A DNA stretch of 64,000 nucleotides, from contig CAJXUS010000011.1 of the NCBI GenBank assembly GCA_913060675.1, forward strand, positions 30,804 to 94,803. The letters are read 5' to 3'. This document shows positions 54,999 to 63,925 of this stretch, in pieces (the first letter of the stretch is position 1; every line of letters begins with the position of its first letter). Source of the DNA: an uncultured Rhodospirillales bacterium (GTDB taxonomy: Bacteria > Pseudomonadota > Alphaproteobacteria > Kiloniellales > Kiloniellaceae). A program made the translations under genes and the position numbers. Under the pieces are notes generated by a model. That model searched no databases. It had not been told where the DNA came from and worked only from the letters and a program-made list of their open reading frames with translations.

Positions 54999-56018
54999 GT
55001 GAGTAAAAACAGCCATCAAACAGATGTTGTCATCATCGGGGCGGGTCCAACAGGGTTATTTGCCGTTTTCCAATGTGGTATGTTGGGGATGAAAACACAT
55101 GTTATTGATGCACTGGAAGCGACAGGTGGGCAGTGTACTGCGCTTTACCCAGAAAAACCAATCTACGATATTCCAGGGTTCCCAACGGTCGCGGCTGCAG
55201 AACTCATAGAACATTTGGAGCAACAAGCTGCCCCTTTTGATCCCCATTACCATCTTGACCAACAGGTCTCTGGCCTTGAACAGCGAGATAACGGTGGCTG
55301 GATCGTAACCACAAGTAAGGGTACTTCGGTTGAATGTAAGGCTGTTATTATCGCAGCTGGTGCGGGGGCATTTGGACCGAACCGCCCTCCTCTCGAAGGA
55401 CTGGAAGATTTTGAAGGTAGCTCCGTATTTTATTTGGTCAAACGCAGAGAAGCCTTTCGTGATAAAACGGTTGTGATTGCCGGTGGCGGCGACAGTGCCG
55501 TTGACTGGGCAATGTCTTTACCTGAAGTTGCCAAAAAAGTTTACGTGGTTCATAGACGTGACAAGTTTCGTGCCGCACCAGAATCCGTTGCCCGTATGCG
55601 TGCCTTGGCTGAGATGGGTAAAATAGAAATGATTGTCCCCTATCAGCTTCATGGCCTTGAAGGCACCGAAGGTAAACTGGAAGCTGTTATCGTCAAGGAT
55701 CTGAAGGGTAACGAGCGATCTTTAGAAGCAGATATACTTCTCCCCTTCTATGGCCTTGCCACAGACCTCGGACCAATGGCTGACTGGGGCTTTGAACTTG
55801 AACGCAATCATGTCGTGGTGAACCCGGCAACATGCGAAACTCAAAAGCCCGGCATTTTTGCCATCGGCGATGTCGCCACTTACGAAAATAAACTCAAATT
55901 AATCCTCTGTGGTTTTTCCGAGGCCGCCATGGCCGCCCATGCCATCCACCCCTTGGTATTCCCCGACCACGAATTGCATTTCCAATACTCTACCTCTCAA
56001 GGTGTCCCAGGAGAGTAA
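54999..56018 (+). CDS. Ferredoxin-NADP reductase, thioredoxin-reductase-like
   Basis: The GTG at 54999 with AAAGGAA upstream gives 339 residues, the usual length; the frame opens earlier at 54918. FAD-binding GAGPTGLFAVFQCGMLG, YDIPGFPTV, the NADP-binding GGGDSAVDWAM, VVHRRDKFRA and C-terminal IFAIGDVATYENKLKLILCGFSEAA mark the TrxR-like FNR family. The CXXC of thioredoxin reductase is absent, as expected for FNR. It transfers electrons between NADPH and ferredoxin/flavodoxin. Confidence 0.92.
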   Translation: MSKNSHQTDVVIIGAGPTGLFAVFQCGMLGMKTHVIDALEATGGQCTALYPEKPIYDIPGFPTVAAAELIEHLEQQAAPFDPHYHLDQQVSGLEQRDNGGWIVTTSKGTSVECKAVIIAAGAGAFGPNRPPLEGLEDFEGSSVFYLVKRREAFRDKTVVIAGGGDSAVDWAMSLPEVAKKVYVVHRRDKFRAAPESVARMRALAEMGKIEMIVPYQLHGLEGTEGKLEAVIVKDLKGNERSLEADILLPFYGLATDLGPMADWGFELERNHVVVNPATCETQKPGIFAIGDVATYENKLKLILCGFSEAAMAAHAIHPLVFPDHELHFQYSTSQGVPGE

Positions 56019-56136
56019 ATACTTATGGATACCCAAACAGTTCTGAACAATTTCAAGAGTTAAAGAAGAGTACAATAGTCCTCACTCTGGATCCGATATT
56101 ATAGTGTTTAACAACAAAGATTAAGCTGTAACACCT

Positions 56137-56174
56137 ACATTAACCGGGCTGAATTTGTTTCGCCCGTTTAATGT
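56137..56174. terminator. Hairpin between convergent FNR and csp genes
   Basis: The 13-base arms 56137-56149 and 56162-56174 pair with one mismatch around a 12-base loop, followed on the + strand by TTTA. Likely terminator for the reductase gene and possibly for csp on the other strand. Confidence 0.55.
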
Positions 56175-56192
56175 TTTACAGCCATAACTTCC

Positions 56193-56405
56193 TCACCCAA
56201 CCAACCTGAGATTATCTGCGGTAAGACGCCCTTTCCTGCTTTCAACCAGTTCGTATTCGACTTGCTGTCCTTCAACGAGACCTGCCAGGCCTGATTTTTG
56301 CACGGCAGTAAAATGTACGAAGGCGTCTTCTCCACCGACTTGAGGCGTAATAAAACCGTAGCCCTTTTGGCTACTAAACCAACGAACAATCCCCTTTTGC
56401 GTCAA
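56193..56405 (-). CDS. Cold-shock-domain protein (CspA family)
   Basis: The TTG at 56405, with GGAGAG just upstream, gives 70 residues, the normal Csp size; a longer frame to 56474 would run through a terminator-like hairpin and is rejected. QKGIVRWFSSQKGYGFITPQ carries RNP1 and DAFVHFTAV carries RNP2; GQQVEYELVESRKGRLTADNLRL completes the OB fold. Csp proteins bind single-stranded RNA/DNA and act as chaperones and antiterminators. Confidence 0.92.
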   Translation of the reverse strand: MTQKGIVRWFSSQKGYGFITPQVGGEDAFVHFTAVQKSGLAGLVEGQQVEYELVESRKGRLTADNLRLVG

Positions 56406-56417
56406 GGTTCTCTCCCT

Positions 56418-56456
56418 AAAAAAATAAGCGGTACGCCTTTCGGCGCACCGCTTATT
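56418..56456 (-). promoter_or_regulatory. Terminator-shaped hairpin in the csp leader (candidate attenuator)
   Basis: On the - strand, arms 56442-56456 and 56423-56437 form a 15-bp stem (one G-U) closed by a GAAA tetraloop and followed by seven U residues (complement of 56418-56424), directly before the csp ribosome site. The G-U pair exists only in the - strand RNA; on the + strand it would be an A-C mismatch. This looks like an intrinsic terminator placed in a 5' leader. Confidence 0.7.
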
Positions 56457-56805
56457 GTAATTTTGTAATCGCATACCCCCACGAAACGGAGATATTAAAT
56501 TGTAAGTTCTGATTTTCGCCTATTCAGATCATTCTCTTTTTGATCAAATTACAGAAAATCGCTACTTACATATACTCAAATCATATTCTTCAGTATGGTT
56601 AATATCAATAATAGGTTGTCATTTACCAGTACAAAATTTTCTAAACGTTATTATTTTAACAATACACACCAAAAATGAGTAGATTACGTCGGGAATAAAG
56701 CAAAAATTTCTTTACCTGCGACAGTCCACAGACTTTACAGTTTTCTCCTCATAAAAGAAGCTGTCACATATAACGCTATAATTAAAAGTTGGTAAGGTGC
56801 CGGGA
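56457..56805. other. AT-rich divergent region between csp and HugZ-like genes
   Basis: About 350 bp with no gene that I can support. It must hold the csp promoter and leader and the promoter of the HugZ-like gene, for which TATAAT at 56777-56782 is a possible -10 box. No repeat or RNA gene was recognised. Confidence 0.5.
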
Positions 56806-57606
56806 ATGACAAAAATTAAACATGCTGCTCATTTAACTGAAGCCGAGAAGGCCCGAAATTTAATGCGCTGGGCGAGTAAAGCCTACATTGCCACAGAACT
56901 TAGACCCAATCTGAAAAATGCGGATACCCCCGGTGGCCATGCTGGGGATATTACCGAGAGCGTAGAAGGTAATTATCCCTACGCTTCGCTTTCATTGGTC
57001 TGTCTCGATCACGATGCAACGCCCTATATGCTTCTTTCTGATTTGGCAGATCACAGCCAAAACTTAACTGCAAATGCCAAAGCAGGAATGCTCTTCGATG
57101 GCACAGCAGGATATAGAGATCCTCTCGCCGGAGGTAGAGTGACTTTGGTTGGCACCATGACCAAGGTAGAAGATGATCGCATGTTAGAGCGCTTTCTTGC
57201 CCGCCACCCCGCATCAAAGCTTTATGCAGGTTTCCAGGATTTCAGCCTCTATCGCTATACTATTGATGCCGCTCATCTCATCGGCGGGTTTGCCAAGGCG
57301 CTATGGGTCCCAGCGAGCGAGCTCAAACTCGATTGTACAGAGTACCAAAGTTTGAGAGAAGCGGAACCATCAATAGTCGAGCATATGAACACCGATCATC
57401 TCGATGCCATAAACACAATCGCTGAAAAGCTTTTAAAACTGGATACAGGTAAATGGCTGATGACTGGTATTGATCCTGAGGGCTGGGATCTTCATAACGG
57501 CCATCAGCACGCAAGGTGCAACTTCGATCAGCTGGTTTGTGACGCCAATAGTGCAAGAATTGCTTTGGTTTCACAGACAATAGCAGCCAGAAAGGTATCT
57601 CAATAA
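56806..57606 (+). CDS. HugZ-family heme-utilisation / PNPOx-like protein with DUF2470
   Basis: A 266-residue protein of the HugZ (heme oxygenase-like) family: an N-terminal split-barrel flavin/heme-binding domain (YPYASLSLVCLDHDATPYMLLSDLADHSQNLTAN, GRVTLVGTM, YAGFQDFSLYRYTIDAAHLIGGFAKALW) and a C-terminal DUF2470 region (EHMNTDHLDAI). HugZ proteins bind and degrade heme for iron; others in the family have unknown roles. The ATG at 56806 is taken, with AAGG upstream; a frame to 56797 adds three residues. Confidence 0.87.
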   Translation: MTKIKHAAHLTEAEKARNLMRWASKAYIATELRPNLKNADTPGGHAGDITESVEGNYPYASLSLVCLDHDATPYMLLSDLADHSQNLTANAKAGMLFDGTAGYRDPLAGGRVTLVGTMTKVEDDRMLERFLARHPASKLYAGFQDFSLYRYTIDAAHLIGGFAKALWVPASELKLDCTEYQSLREAEPSIVEHMNTDHLDAINTIAEKLLKLDTGKWLMTGIDPEGWDLHNGHQHARCNFDQLVCDANSARIALVSQTIAARKVSQ

Positions 57607-57702
57607 ACCGAGGTAACGTCTTGCTGTCAGAAATGTTACTGGTGCTTGATCACAGGAAAGGACATATCCTCCCTAGGAACACAGACTACGGGGAATTACA
57701 AT

Positions 57703-58143
57703 ATGTCTATGATCAAGAAAGTTCTACCTTATCTTCTGGCTATATTTATGGCCTATGTTTTTTTACGATATTTGCCTTTTAAGTTCGCAAAGGGAAGCCA
57801 CCTCTTCCAAGTACTGGAAGACTGGAGCGGTCTTGGCTGGTTTGAACCCCACGGTCGGTATCTGACTGGTGGTGCGGAACTATTGGCTTGCATCCTTCTT
57901 TTCATCCCTCGCCTTCAGTCCTTGGGCGGTTTACTTTCATTTGCCTTGATGTCTGGTGCAATTTTCTTCCATGTTTTCACACCGCTCGGTATTGATCCTT
58001 ATAACGATGGCGGTCAGCTGTTTATCCAAGCGGTTGGTGTATGGTTCTCAGGTCTTATCATTATATACCTGCGTAAGGATGAATACGTACCCCTCTTGAA
58101 ATACCTGGGAACCGATCCCAAGTTTAGTAAAGAAATTATGTGA
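57703..58143 (+). CDS. DoxX-like small membrane protein
   Basis: The ATG at 57703 with GGGGAA upstream gives 146 residues; longer frames to 57646 lack a ribosome site. Four hydrophobic helices and the pattern FKFAKGSHLFQVLEDWSGLGWFEPHGRYLTGGAELLACILLFIP resemble DoxX/DoxD-like membrane proteins, whose roles are mostly unknown. It follows the HugZ-like gene by 97 bases and is closed by a strong terminator. Confidence 0.75.
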   Translation: MSMIKKVLPYLLAIFMAYVFLRYLPFKFAKGSHLFQVLEDWSGLGWFEPHGRYLTGGAELLACILLFIPRLQSLGGLLSFALMSGAIFFHVFTPLGIDPYNDGGQLFIQAVGVWFSGLIIIYLRKDEYVPLLKYLGTDPKFSKEIM

Positions 58144-58177
58144 TTCGATCTCCAAAATTGACCGCATAACCAACGTT

Positions 58178-58207
58178 AAAAGCCCGGCCGGAAGGTCGGG
58201 CTTTTTC
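58178..58207 (+). terminator. Rho-independent terminator after the DoxX-like gene
   Basis: AAAAGCCCGGCC (58178-58189) pairs with GGTCGGGCTTTT (58194-58205) through one G-U pair and a GGAA loop, then T-run. Strong terminator. Confidence 0.9.
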
Positions 58208-58284
58208 GTTTAGCGATAAGTCTGGTCCGTGTGGGATATTATCTGTTAATTAATCCACAATATGAAAACCAACAGGACGTTTTA

Positions 58285-59058
58285 ATGAACGATATCTCCG
58301 CCCTTCTTTTCGATCTCGATGGCACCGTCTATCGCGGTACCGACGCGATCCCCGGCGCCAGTGATTTCATCACAAAGCTAAAAGAGTGTGGCATTCCCTT
58401 TCTCTTTGTCACCAATCGTGGCAACCGTCGCCCCGAAGAAGTAGCAGAGCAACTCAACGCGATGGGTATTTCCTGCACCCCAGACGATGTCTTAACTTCC
58501 GCTCAGGCGGTCGCAATGGAATTAGATAGCGGAACTCGCGCCTATTGCCTTGGCGAAGAAGGACTTACATCTACGCTAGAAGAAGCTGGAATTGTCATTA
58601 CGGATGGATCAAGCGACACGGATGCCGTTATCGTCAGTTATGATCGCGGTATTAATTACGAAAAAATGGGTAAAGCTCTCCGTTTGATCGACGGTGGTGC
58701 ACGCTTTATTGCTACCAACACGGATCGCCTTATCACGGTTGAGGACGGTATCCTTCCAGAAGCAGGCCCGATCGTCGCCGCTGTTCAAGCGGCTACAGAA
58801 AAAGAGCCCGAAATTTTTGGCAAGCCGGAAAAGCCGATTATGGACGCTGCACTGAAACGCCTCGGAAAGGAAGCATCCGAATGCGCCATTATCGGCGACA
58901 ATATTTTCACTGATATTCTTGCTGGTCATAAATCCGGAATGAAATCTATTCTGATCCTCACGGGTGTTGCCAGCAGAAAAGACGGTGAAGAAGCCGAATT
59001 TAAACCGACCTGGATTGCCGAAGATTATCAGGATTTAGAGAAGTTATTCTTTCGCTAG
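58285..59058 (+). CDS. HAD-IIA family hydrolase (NagD-like)
   Basis: The ATG at 58285, with AGGACG upstream, gives 257 residues. HAD motif I is LLFDLDGTVYRG with the nucleophile Asp10 and Asp12, motif II is FLFVTNRG, and motif III/IV are KPEKPIMDAAL and IIGDNIFTDILAGHKSGM. The IIA subclass cap fits phosphatases such as NagD or 4-nitrophenylphosphatase. The substrate, probably a small phosphate ester, is unknown. It stands alone between two terminators. Confidence 0.88.
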   Translation: MNDISALLFDLDGTVYRGTDAIPGASDFITKLKECGIPFLFVTNRGNRRPEEVAEQLNAMGISCTPDDVLTSAQAVAMELDSGTRAYCLGEEGLTSTLEEAGIVITDGSSDTDAVIVSYDRGINYEKMGKALRLIDGGARFIATNTDRLITVEDGILPEAGPIVAAVQAATEKEPEIFGKPEKPIMDAALKRLGKEASECAIIGDNIFTDILAGHKSGMKSILILTGVASRKDGEEAEFKPTWIAEDYQDLEKLFFR

Positions 59059-59087
59059 AAAATTCCTATACTCTTAGATCAAATAAG

Positions 59088-59125
59088 TAAAGCCGGGCTC
59101 ATAATGAACCCGGCTTTACTTTTTT
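59088..59125 (+). terminator. Rho-independent terminator between HAD gene and polA
   Basis: TAAAGCCGGG (59088-59097) and CCCGGCTTTA (59109-59118) form a perfect 10-bp stem, followed by CTTTTTT. It serves the HAD gene on the + strand and can also act for polA reading the other way. Confidence 0.9.
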
Positions 59126-59139
59126 CACGTTCGAAATGG

Positions 59140-61920
59140 TTAGTGTGCCTCGCCCCAGCTACGTCCGACACCCGCATCCGCCGTAAGCGGTATAGAGAGT
59201 TTGAGAACCGGATCACACGCCGTCTCCATCACATTCCGAACGACAGCAGAAGTTTCTTCGACCTCGGCATCAGGTACTTCAAAGATCAGTTCATCATGAA
59301 CCTGTAAGAGCATCTGGGCTTTGAGATTAGCGTTTTCCAGGGCATCAGGCATCTTGATCATGGCTCGCTTGATGATATCAGCCGCGGTCCCTTGGATTGG
59401 GGCATTAATAGCTGCTCGTTCGCCAAAGTTCTTCCGCATCGGGTTCTTTTCATTAATCGACGGCAGGTGAATATGGCGCCCAAAAAGAGTTTTCACAAAG
59501 CCATGTTCATGAGCAAAAGCCTTGGTTTCTTCCATATAACGCTTGATCCCAGGGAAGCGGGTAAAATAGGCATCGATATAGTCTTTGGCGTCTTTGCGCG
59601 AGATCCCAAGGCTTGCAGCCAGACCAAAAGCAGACTGGCCATAGATAATGCCAAAGTTGATCGCTTTGGCCTGGCGACGGACCATCGGGTCCATGCCTTC
59701 AATCGGCGTACCAAAAACCTGATGAGCGGTTATGGCATGAATGTCCTGTCCCTCAGTAAAGGCCTGCCGTAAGGCGTCTTCTTCTGCAATTTCGGCAATC
59801 AACCTCAGTTCAACTTGAGAATAATCAACGGAAAGCAGCTTAAAGCCATCTTCAGCGATAAAAGCATCCCTGATTTTCCGGCCTTCTTCAGTTCGCACAG
59901 GAATGTTCTGCAAATTTGGATCTGAAGAAGACAAACGACCAGTAGAAGCAATCGCTTGCGCATAGGATGTGTGTATCCGGCCTGTCTTAGAGTTAATTTG
60001 CTCCTGAAGCGCGTCAGTATAGGTACTCTTTAGTTTCGCCAACTGACGCCACTCAAGAACCTTTGTTGGCAAGGTATGTCCCTCAGCGGCAAGACCTTCG
60101 AGGATATCAGCCCCCGTGCTATAGGAACCGCTCTTGCCTTTTTTACCACCGGGTATTCCCATTTTTTCAAACAGGATTTCACCCAACTGTTTAGGTGACC
60201 CGATGGTGAAGGGCTCCCCTGCAATTTCATGAATTTCACCCTGCAAGTCGACAAGTCGCTGGGCAAAATTATTAGATAAGCGGTGCAAGAAAGGCCGATC
60301 GACCTTGATACCGCGTTGCTCCATATCAGCAAGAACTTTGACCAAAGGGCGCTCGATGGTTTCATAGACCTTGACCATCTTCTCGGGCACCAAACGAGGC
60401 TTCAGTGCCGCGTGCAGTCGATAGGTAATCAGGGCATCTTCTGCGGCATAATCAAGCGCTTTATCCAAGGGCACTTTATCAAAAGTAACCTGAGCTTTAC
60501 CTGTACCGGCAACTTCCTTGAATTTGATTGTGGTATGATCGAGGTGCAATTCAGCGAGCTCATCCATACCATGGCCATGCATCCCGCCTTCAAGGACATA
60601 AGAAAGCAACATGGTGTCATCTATGGGTGTAACCGCGAGCCCTTCTTGGGCAAAGATTACTGAATCGTATTTGATATTCTGACCAATTTTGAGAACGGAG
60701 GGATCTTCCAATAGTGGTTTCAGAAGTTCAAGAGCCCGTGCTTTTGGAATTTGCTTGGGGCGATCGGCCGAGCCTCCGAGGAGATCAAGGCCGCCATCGC
60801 TATCTTCAGAAATCGCAATATGATCCAGCGGAATGTAACAAGCTTTATTACCACCTGTTGAAAGACTTACACCGACAAGATTTGCCTTCATCGCATCCAA
60901 CGATGTGGTTTCTGTATCCACAGCGACCGATCCGTGTTGTTTGGCTTGTGCAATCCAACGTATCAGATTTTTTTCATCTTGGACGAGTTCATACTCTGGA
61001 TCAGCATCTGTTGCATCTGACGCATTGGAAACTTCCAATGGTGCCTCGCCAAAACGTTTGGACATTTTCGCCAGCAAAGATCTAAAGGCGTTGATCTCTA
61101 AAAATGGGCGCAGTACTTCCATCTCGGGCTCGCGGGTAGCGAAACCTTCGAGTGGAACTTCAACTGGGACGTCCTGTTTCAGCTCAACCAAACGTTTACT
61201 TATCCGTGCCAGATCAGCATTTTCTTGAAGCTTCTCTCTCCGCTTAGGTTGTTTGATTTCCCCTGCTCGTTCCAAAAGGCTTTCGAGATCGCCATATTCG
61301 TTGATTAACTGAGCAGCCGTTTTGATCCCAATACCGGGAACCCCCGGGACGTTATCCACGGAATCACCAGCAAGAGCTTGAACATCGATAACACGATCAG
61401 GTTTCACACCGAATTTTTCAAAAACCTCGTCCGGACCAATCGCTTTATTCTTCATTGGATCCAGCATCGAAATGCCTGGCTCCACCAATTGCATAAGATC
61501 TTTATCAGAAGAAACAATTGTGACTTCGATCCCCTGCTCTTTGGCTTGTCTTGCATAGGTCGCAATCAGATCGTCAGCCTCATACCCCTTCATCTCCACC
61601 TGAGGCAAGTTCAATGCATCGGTTGCTTCTCGAATCAGGGCAAACTGTGGGACAAGATCCTCGGGAGCATCAGGCCTTTGAGCTTTATATTCCTTATAGA
61701 ATTCATTTCTAAAACTTGAACGCCCCGCATCAAAGATAACGGCAATGCCGTCGGCCTCCATGTCGTCGCGCAATTTCAACAACATATTGGTAAAGCCAAA
61801 CACGGCGTTTACCGGTGTGCCGTCAGGACGTCTCATCGGAGGAATGCCAAAGAAAGCTCGGAAAATATATCCAGAGCCATCGACGAGGTAGAGATGCTTG
61901 TAAGGTACGTTTTCAGTCAT
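59140..61920 (-). CDS. polA: DNA polymerase I
   Basis: The ATG at 61920 begins TENVPYKHLYLVDGSGYIFRAFFG, matching the family N terminus; a longer GTG start at 61977 is possible. The 926-residue protein has the 5'-3' exonuclease (GYEADDLIATYA, SSDKDLMQLV, GDSVDNVPGVPGIG), a 3'-5' exonuclease with its DEDD residues present (VAVDTETTSLD, GQNIKYDSVIF, YAAEDALITYRL), so proofreading is probably active, and the polymerase core (LLSVDYSQVELRLIAEIAEE, RRQAKAINFGIIYGQ, LLQVHDELIFEVP). It fills gaps and removes primers. Confidence 0.97.
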   Translation of the reverse strand: MTENVPYKHLYLVDGSGYIFRAFFGIPPMRRPDGTPVNAVFGFTNMLLKLRDDMEADGIAVIFDAGRSSFRNEFYKEYKAQRPDAPEDLVPQFALIREATDALNLPQVEMKGYEADDLIATYARQAKEQGIEVTIVSSDKDLMQLVEPGISMLDPMKNKAIGPDEVFEKFGVKPDRVIDVQALAGDSVDNVPGVPGIGIKTAAQLINEYGDLESLLERAGEIKQPKRREKLQENADLARISKRLVELKQDVPVEVPLEGFATREPEMEVLRPFLEINAFRSLLAKMSKRFGEAPLEVSNASDATDADPEYELVQDEKNLIRWIAQAKQHGSVAVDTETTSLDAMKANLVGVSLSTGGNKACYIPLDHIAISEDSDGGLDLLGGSADRPKQIPKARALELLKPLLEDPSVLKIGQNIKYDSVIFAQEGLAVTPIDDTMLLSYVLEGGMHGHGMDELAELHLDHTTIKFKEVAGTGKAQVTFDKVPLDKALDYAAEDALITYRLHAALKPRLVPEKMVKVYETIERPLVKVLADMEQRGIKVDRPFLHRLSNNFAQRLVDLQGEIHEIAGEPFTIGSPKQLGEILFEKMGIPGGKKGKSGSYSTGADILEGLAAEGHTLPTKVLEWRQLAKLKSTYTDALQEQINSKTGRIHTSYAQAIASTGRLSSSDPNLQNIPVRTEEGRKIRDAFIAEDGFKLLSVDYSQVELRLIAEIAEEDALRQAFTEGQDIHAITAHQVFGTPIEGMDPMVRRQAKAINFGIIYGQSAFGLAASLGISRKDAKDYIDAYFTRFPGIKRYMEETKAFAHEHGFVKTLFGRHIHLPSINEKNPMRKNFGERAAINAPIQGTAADIIKRAMIKMPDALENANLKAQMLLQVHDELIFEVPDAEVEETSAVVRNVMETACDPVLKLSIPLTADAGVGRSWGEAH

Positions 61921-62144
61921 GCGGCACAGAATGCCCAAGCAACTCTGCGAAGTCGAGGAAGAAGAAACAATTCTCACTGATTTTTTATGAAAGTTTGACT
62001 GCCGATTTTAAGCAACCAAACAATCCCGAGTATTCCTCTCAACTTTTTTGTACTGCCAAGGGAATAAAAAGGACACTCCGCACGTTGACTTAACAATCAA
62101 GAAAAAAATCAAAAAAAACATTAAATGGACGACATGGGGAAAAT

Positions 62145-63467
62145 ATGACTGATAAACCATCAAACAATCATCCAAAACCATCTGGCATTCCAAAGCTATT
62201 TGATCTCTATAGCTCTGATCCAGCCGCTGCTGATTTCAAAATTTTTGGCCGGGTTCCTGATCAAAACCGTCGCGGATTTTTAAAAGGCGCCGGCCTAGCC
62301 ACGATGGGCGCAATGCTCGGGGCAGCTATTCCTTTTAGCAAGAACATGCCTTCAGGCCTTGTTCCAGTTGCTCTTGCTGACACGATAGGTGCCATAGAAG
62401 GTAAAGATGGTCTTACCGTTCTAAATGACCGCCCGGTTAATGCCGAAACGCCGCCTCATTTATTAGACGACGCCATCACACCGATAAATCGTCACTTTGT
62501 CCGTAACAATGGCATTCCACCGGAAGAAATGAATGCCGATACATGGACCTTGACTATTGATGGCCTGGTCGACAAGCCAATGAAACTGACCATTGCCGAT
62601 CTCAAGAGTAAATTTGAGGTTGTTACACTGGCTTTGGTTATCGAATGCGGCGGCAATGGGCGATCTTATTTCAATCCACCAGCCAAAGGTAATCAGTGGT
62701 CTCTTGGTGCTGTGGCCTGTTCTCAGTGGACAGGTGTGCGCCTAAAAGATGTCCTGGAAGCTGCAGGGGTGCAGAATAATGTGGTCTATACTGCACACGA
62801 AGGAGCAGATTCTCACCTTTCCGGAGATCCGGAGAAACTCCCTATTTCTCGTGGTGTGCCAATTGCCAAAGCAATGGACCCAAATATCCTGATCGCCTTT
62901 GAGCAAAACGGCGAAGCCATTCACCCTATGAATGGTGCACCTCTGCGTCTGGTTGTTCCTGGTTGGCCTGGGTCCTGTTCCCAGAAATGGCTCACCCGGA
63001 TCTGGTTGCGGGATCAGGTTCACGATGGTCCAAAGATGACTGGAAAAGCCTATCGGGTTCCAAACCACCCGGTCGAAGCTGGTGAAAAGGTTGATAAAAA
63101 AGACTTTGTCATCATTGAACGGATGCCGGTTAAGTCTCTCATTACTTTTCCTGAAACAGGCATTGAAACAGCAGATAAAGAGCTCACTGTTCGCGGCCAC
63201 GCCTGGTCCGGAGATCGTGATATTACATCCCTTCAAGTATCAATCGACTTTGGCGCAACCTGGAAAGAAGTCAGTCTGGATAAGGCCATCAATACCGGCG
63301 CCTGGCAAAACTGGTCGGCCAAAATCTCTTTCCCACAAAGTGGCTATTATGAAGTTTGGGCAAAAGCGACAGATTCAAAAGGCGATAGTCAGCCTCACGC
63401 TATCAATTGGAACCCCAAAGGTTATTTGAATAACACGATGCACCGCATCGCGGTTAGAATTTCCTAA
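62145..63467 (+). CDS. Molybdopterin-dependent sulfite dehydrogenase (sulfite oxidase family)
   Basis: A 440-residue periplasmic enzyme. A twin-arginine motif lies unusually late (NRRGFLKGAG, residues 41-50), followed by a hydrophobic stretch and ALA-D cleavage region. The molybdenum-ligand Cys168 is in LALVIECGGNGRSYF, and PGWPGSCSQKWLTRIWL is the second family block; a Mo-cofactor dimerisation domain follows to the C terminus. GGGGAAAA precedes the ATG. It oxidises sulfite to sulfate, giving electrons to the cytochrome c encoded next. Confidence 0.92.
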   Translation: MTDKPSNNHPKPSGIPKLFDLYSSDPAAADFKIFGRVPDQNRRGFLKGAGLATMGAMLGAAIPFSKNMPSGLVPVALADTIGAIEGKDGLTVLNDRPVNAETPPHLLDDAITPINRHFVRNNGIPPEEMNADTWTLTIDGLVDKPMKLTIADLKSKFEVVTLALVIECGGNGRSYFNPPAKGNQWSLGAVACSQWTGVRLKDVLEAAGVQNNVVYTAHEGADSHLSGDPEKLPISRGVPIAKAMDPNILIAFEQNGEAIHPMNGAPLRLVVPGWPGSCSQKWLTRIWLRDQVHDGPKMTGKAYRVPNHPVEAGEKVDKKDFVIIERMPVKSLITFPETGIETADKELTVRGHAWSGDRDITSLQVSIDFGATWKEVSLDKAINTGAWQNWSAKISFPQSGYYEVWAKATDSKGDSQPHAINWNPKGYLNNTMHRIAVRIS

Positions 63468-63499
63468 TAAGGTAAAAGGTCCCTTACATTGATGCGTTA

Positions 63500-63531
63500 A
63501 CTCTTGGAGGGCTATCATGCTCTCCAAGAGT
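63500..63531 (+). other. Hairpin between sulfite dehydrogenase and cytochrome genes
   Basis: ACTCTTGGAG (63500-63509) and CTCCAAGAGT (63522-63531) are a perfect 10-bp stem with a 12-base loop in the 107-bp gap. No T-run, so perhaps a differential-expression or partial-termination element. Confidence 0.45.
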
Positions 63532-63574
63532 GCCCCTTACAACATGGGCGATTTAACACCACGGATAATTAAAA

Positions 63575-63925
63575 ATGAAAAGAACGTCACAGTTTGGTTG
63601 TGCCGCAGGCTCATTGCTGCTGGCACTCGCACTTACCTTTTCTTTGGCAACACCTAGCTACGCCCAAGAAGCCGAAGAGGATGAATTCGAAGGGCTTGCG
63701 GCTGGAGCTGGGCAGGAAGAAGTTTTGATTTATTGTTCCGCCTGCCATTCAACACGCATTGTTCAACAACAAGGTATGAACCGCGAGGGTTGGATTGAAA
63801 CTCTGGAGTGGATGGTTGAAGAGCAAGGCATGAGTGAAATAGAGGAGCCAGATCTGACCCTTGTTTTGGACTATCTGTCAAAAAGCTACAACGTGGATCG
63901 ACCTAATTTTCCCAACAAGCAATAG
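63575..63925 (+). CDS. Small c-type cytochrome, probable sulfite dehydrogenase electron acceptor
   Basis: A 116-residue protein with a signal peptide ending at SYA-QEA (residue 30) and one heme-c site, Cys54-Ser-Ala-Cys57-His58. Two Met residues downstream (NREGW-preceding Met68 and Met in EEQGMSE) are candidate axial ligands. Its acidic N-terminal segment (EEDEFEG) suits binding to a basic partner. Placed directly after the molybdoenzyme, it fits the SorB-like or SoxD-like electron acceptor of the pair. Confidence 0.87.
   Translation: MKRTSQFGCAAGSLLLALALTFSLATPSYAQEAEEDEFEGLAAGAGQEEVLIYCSACHSTRIVQQQGMNREGWIETLEWMVEEQGMSEIEEPDLTLVLDYLSKSYNVDRPNFPNKQ

Noticed and set aside
56406..56474. Longer cold-shock protein with 23 extra residues
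   Set aside because: The extension would be encoded by the terminator-shaped hairpin, and a ribosome site precedes the TTG at 56405.
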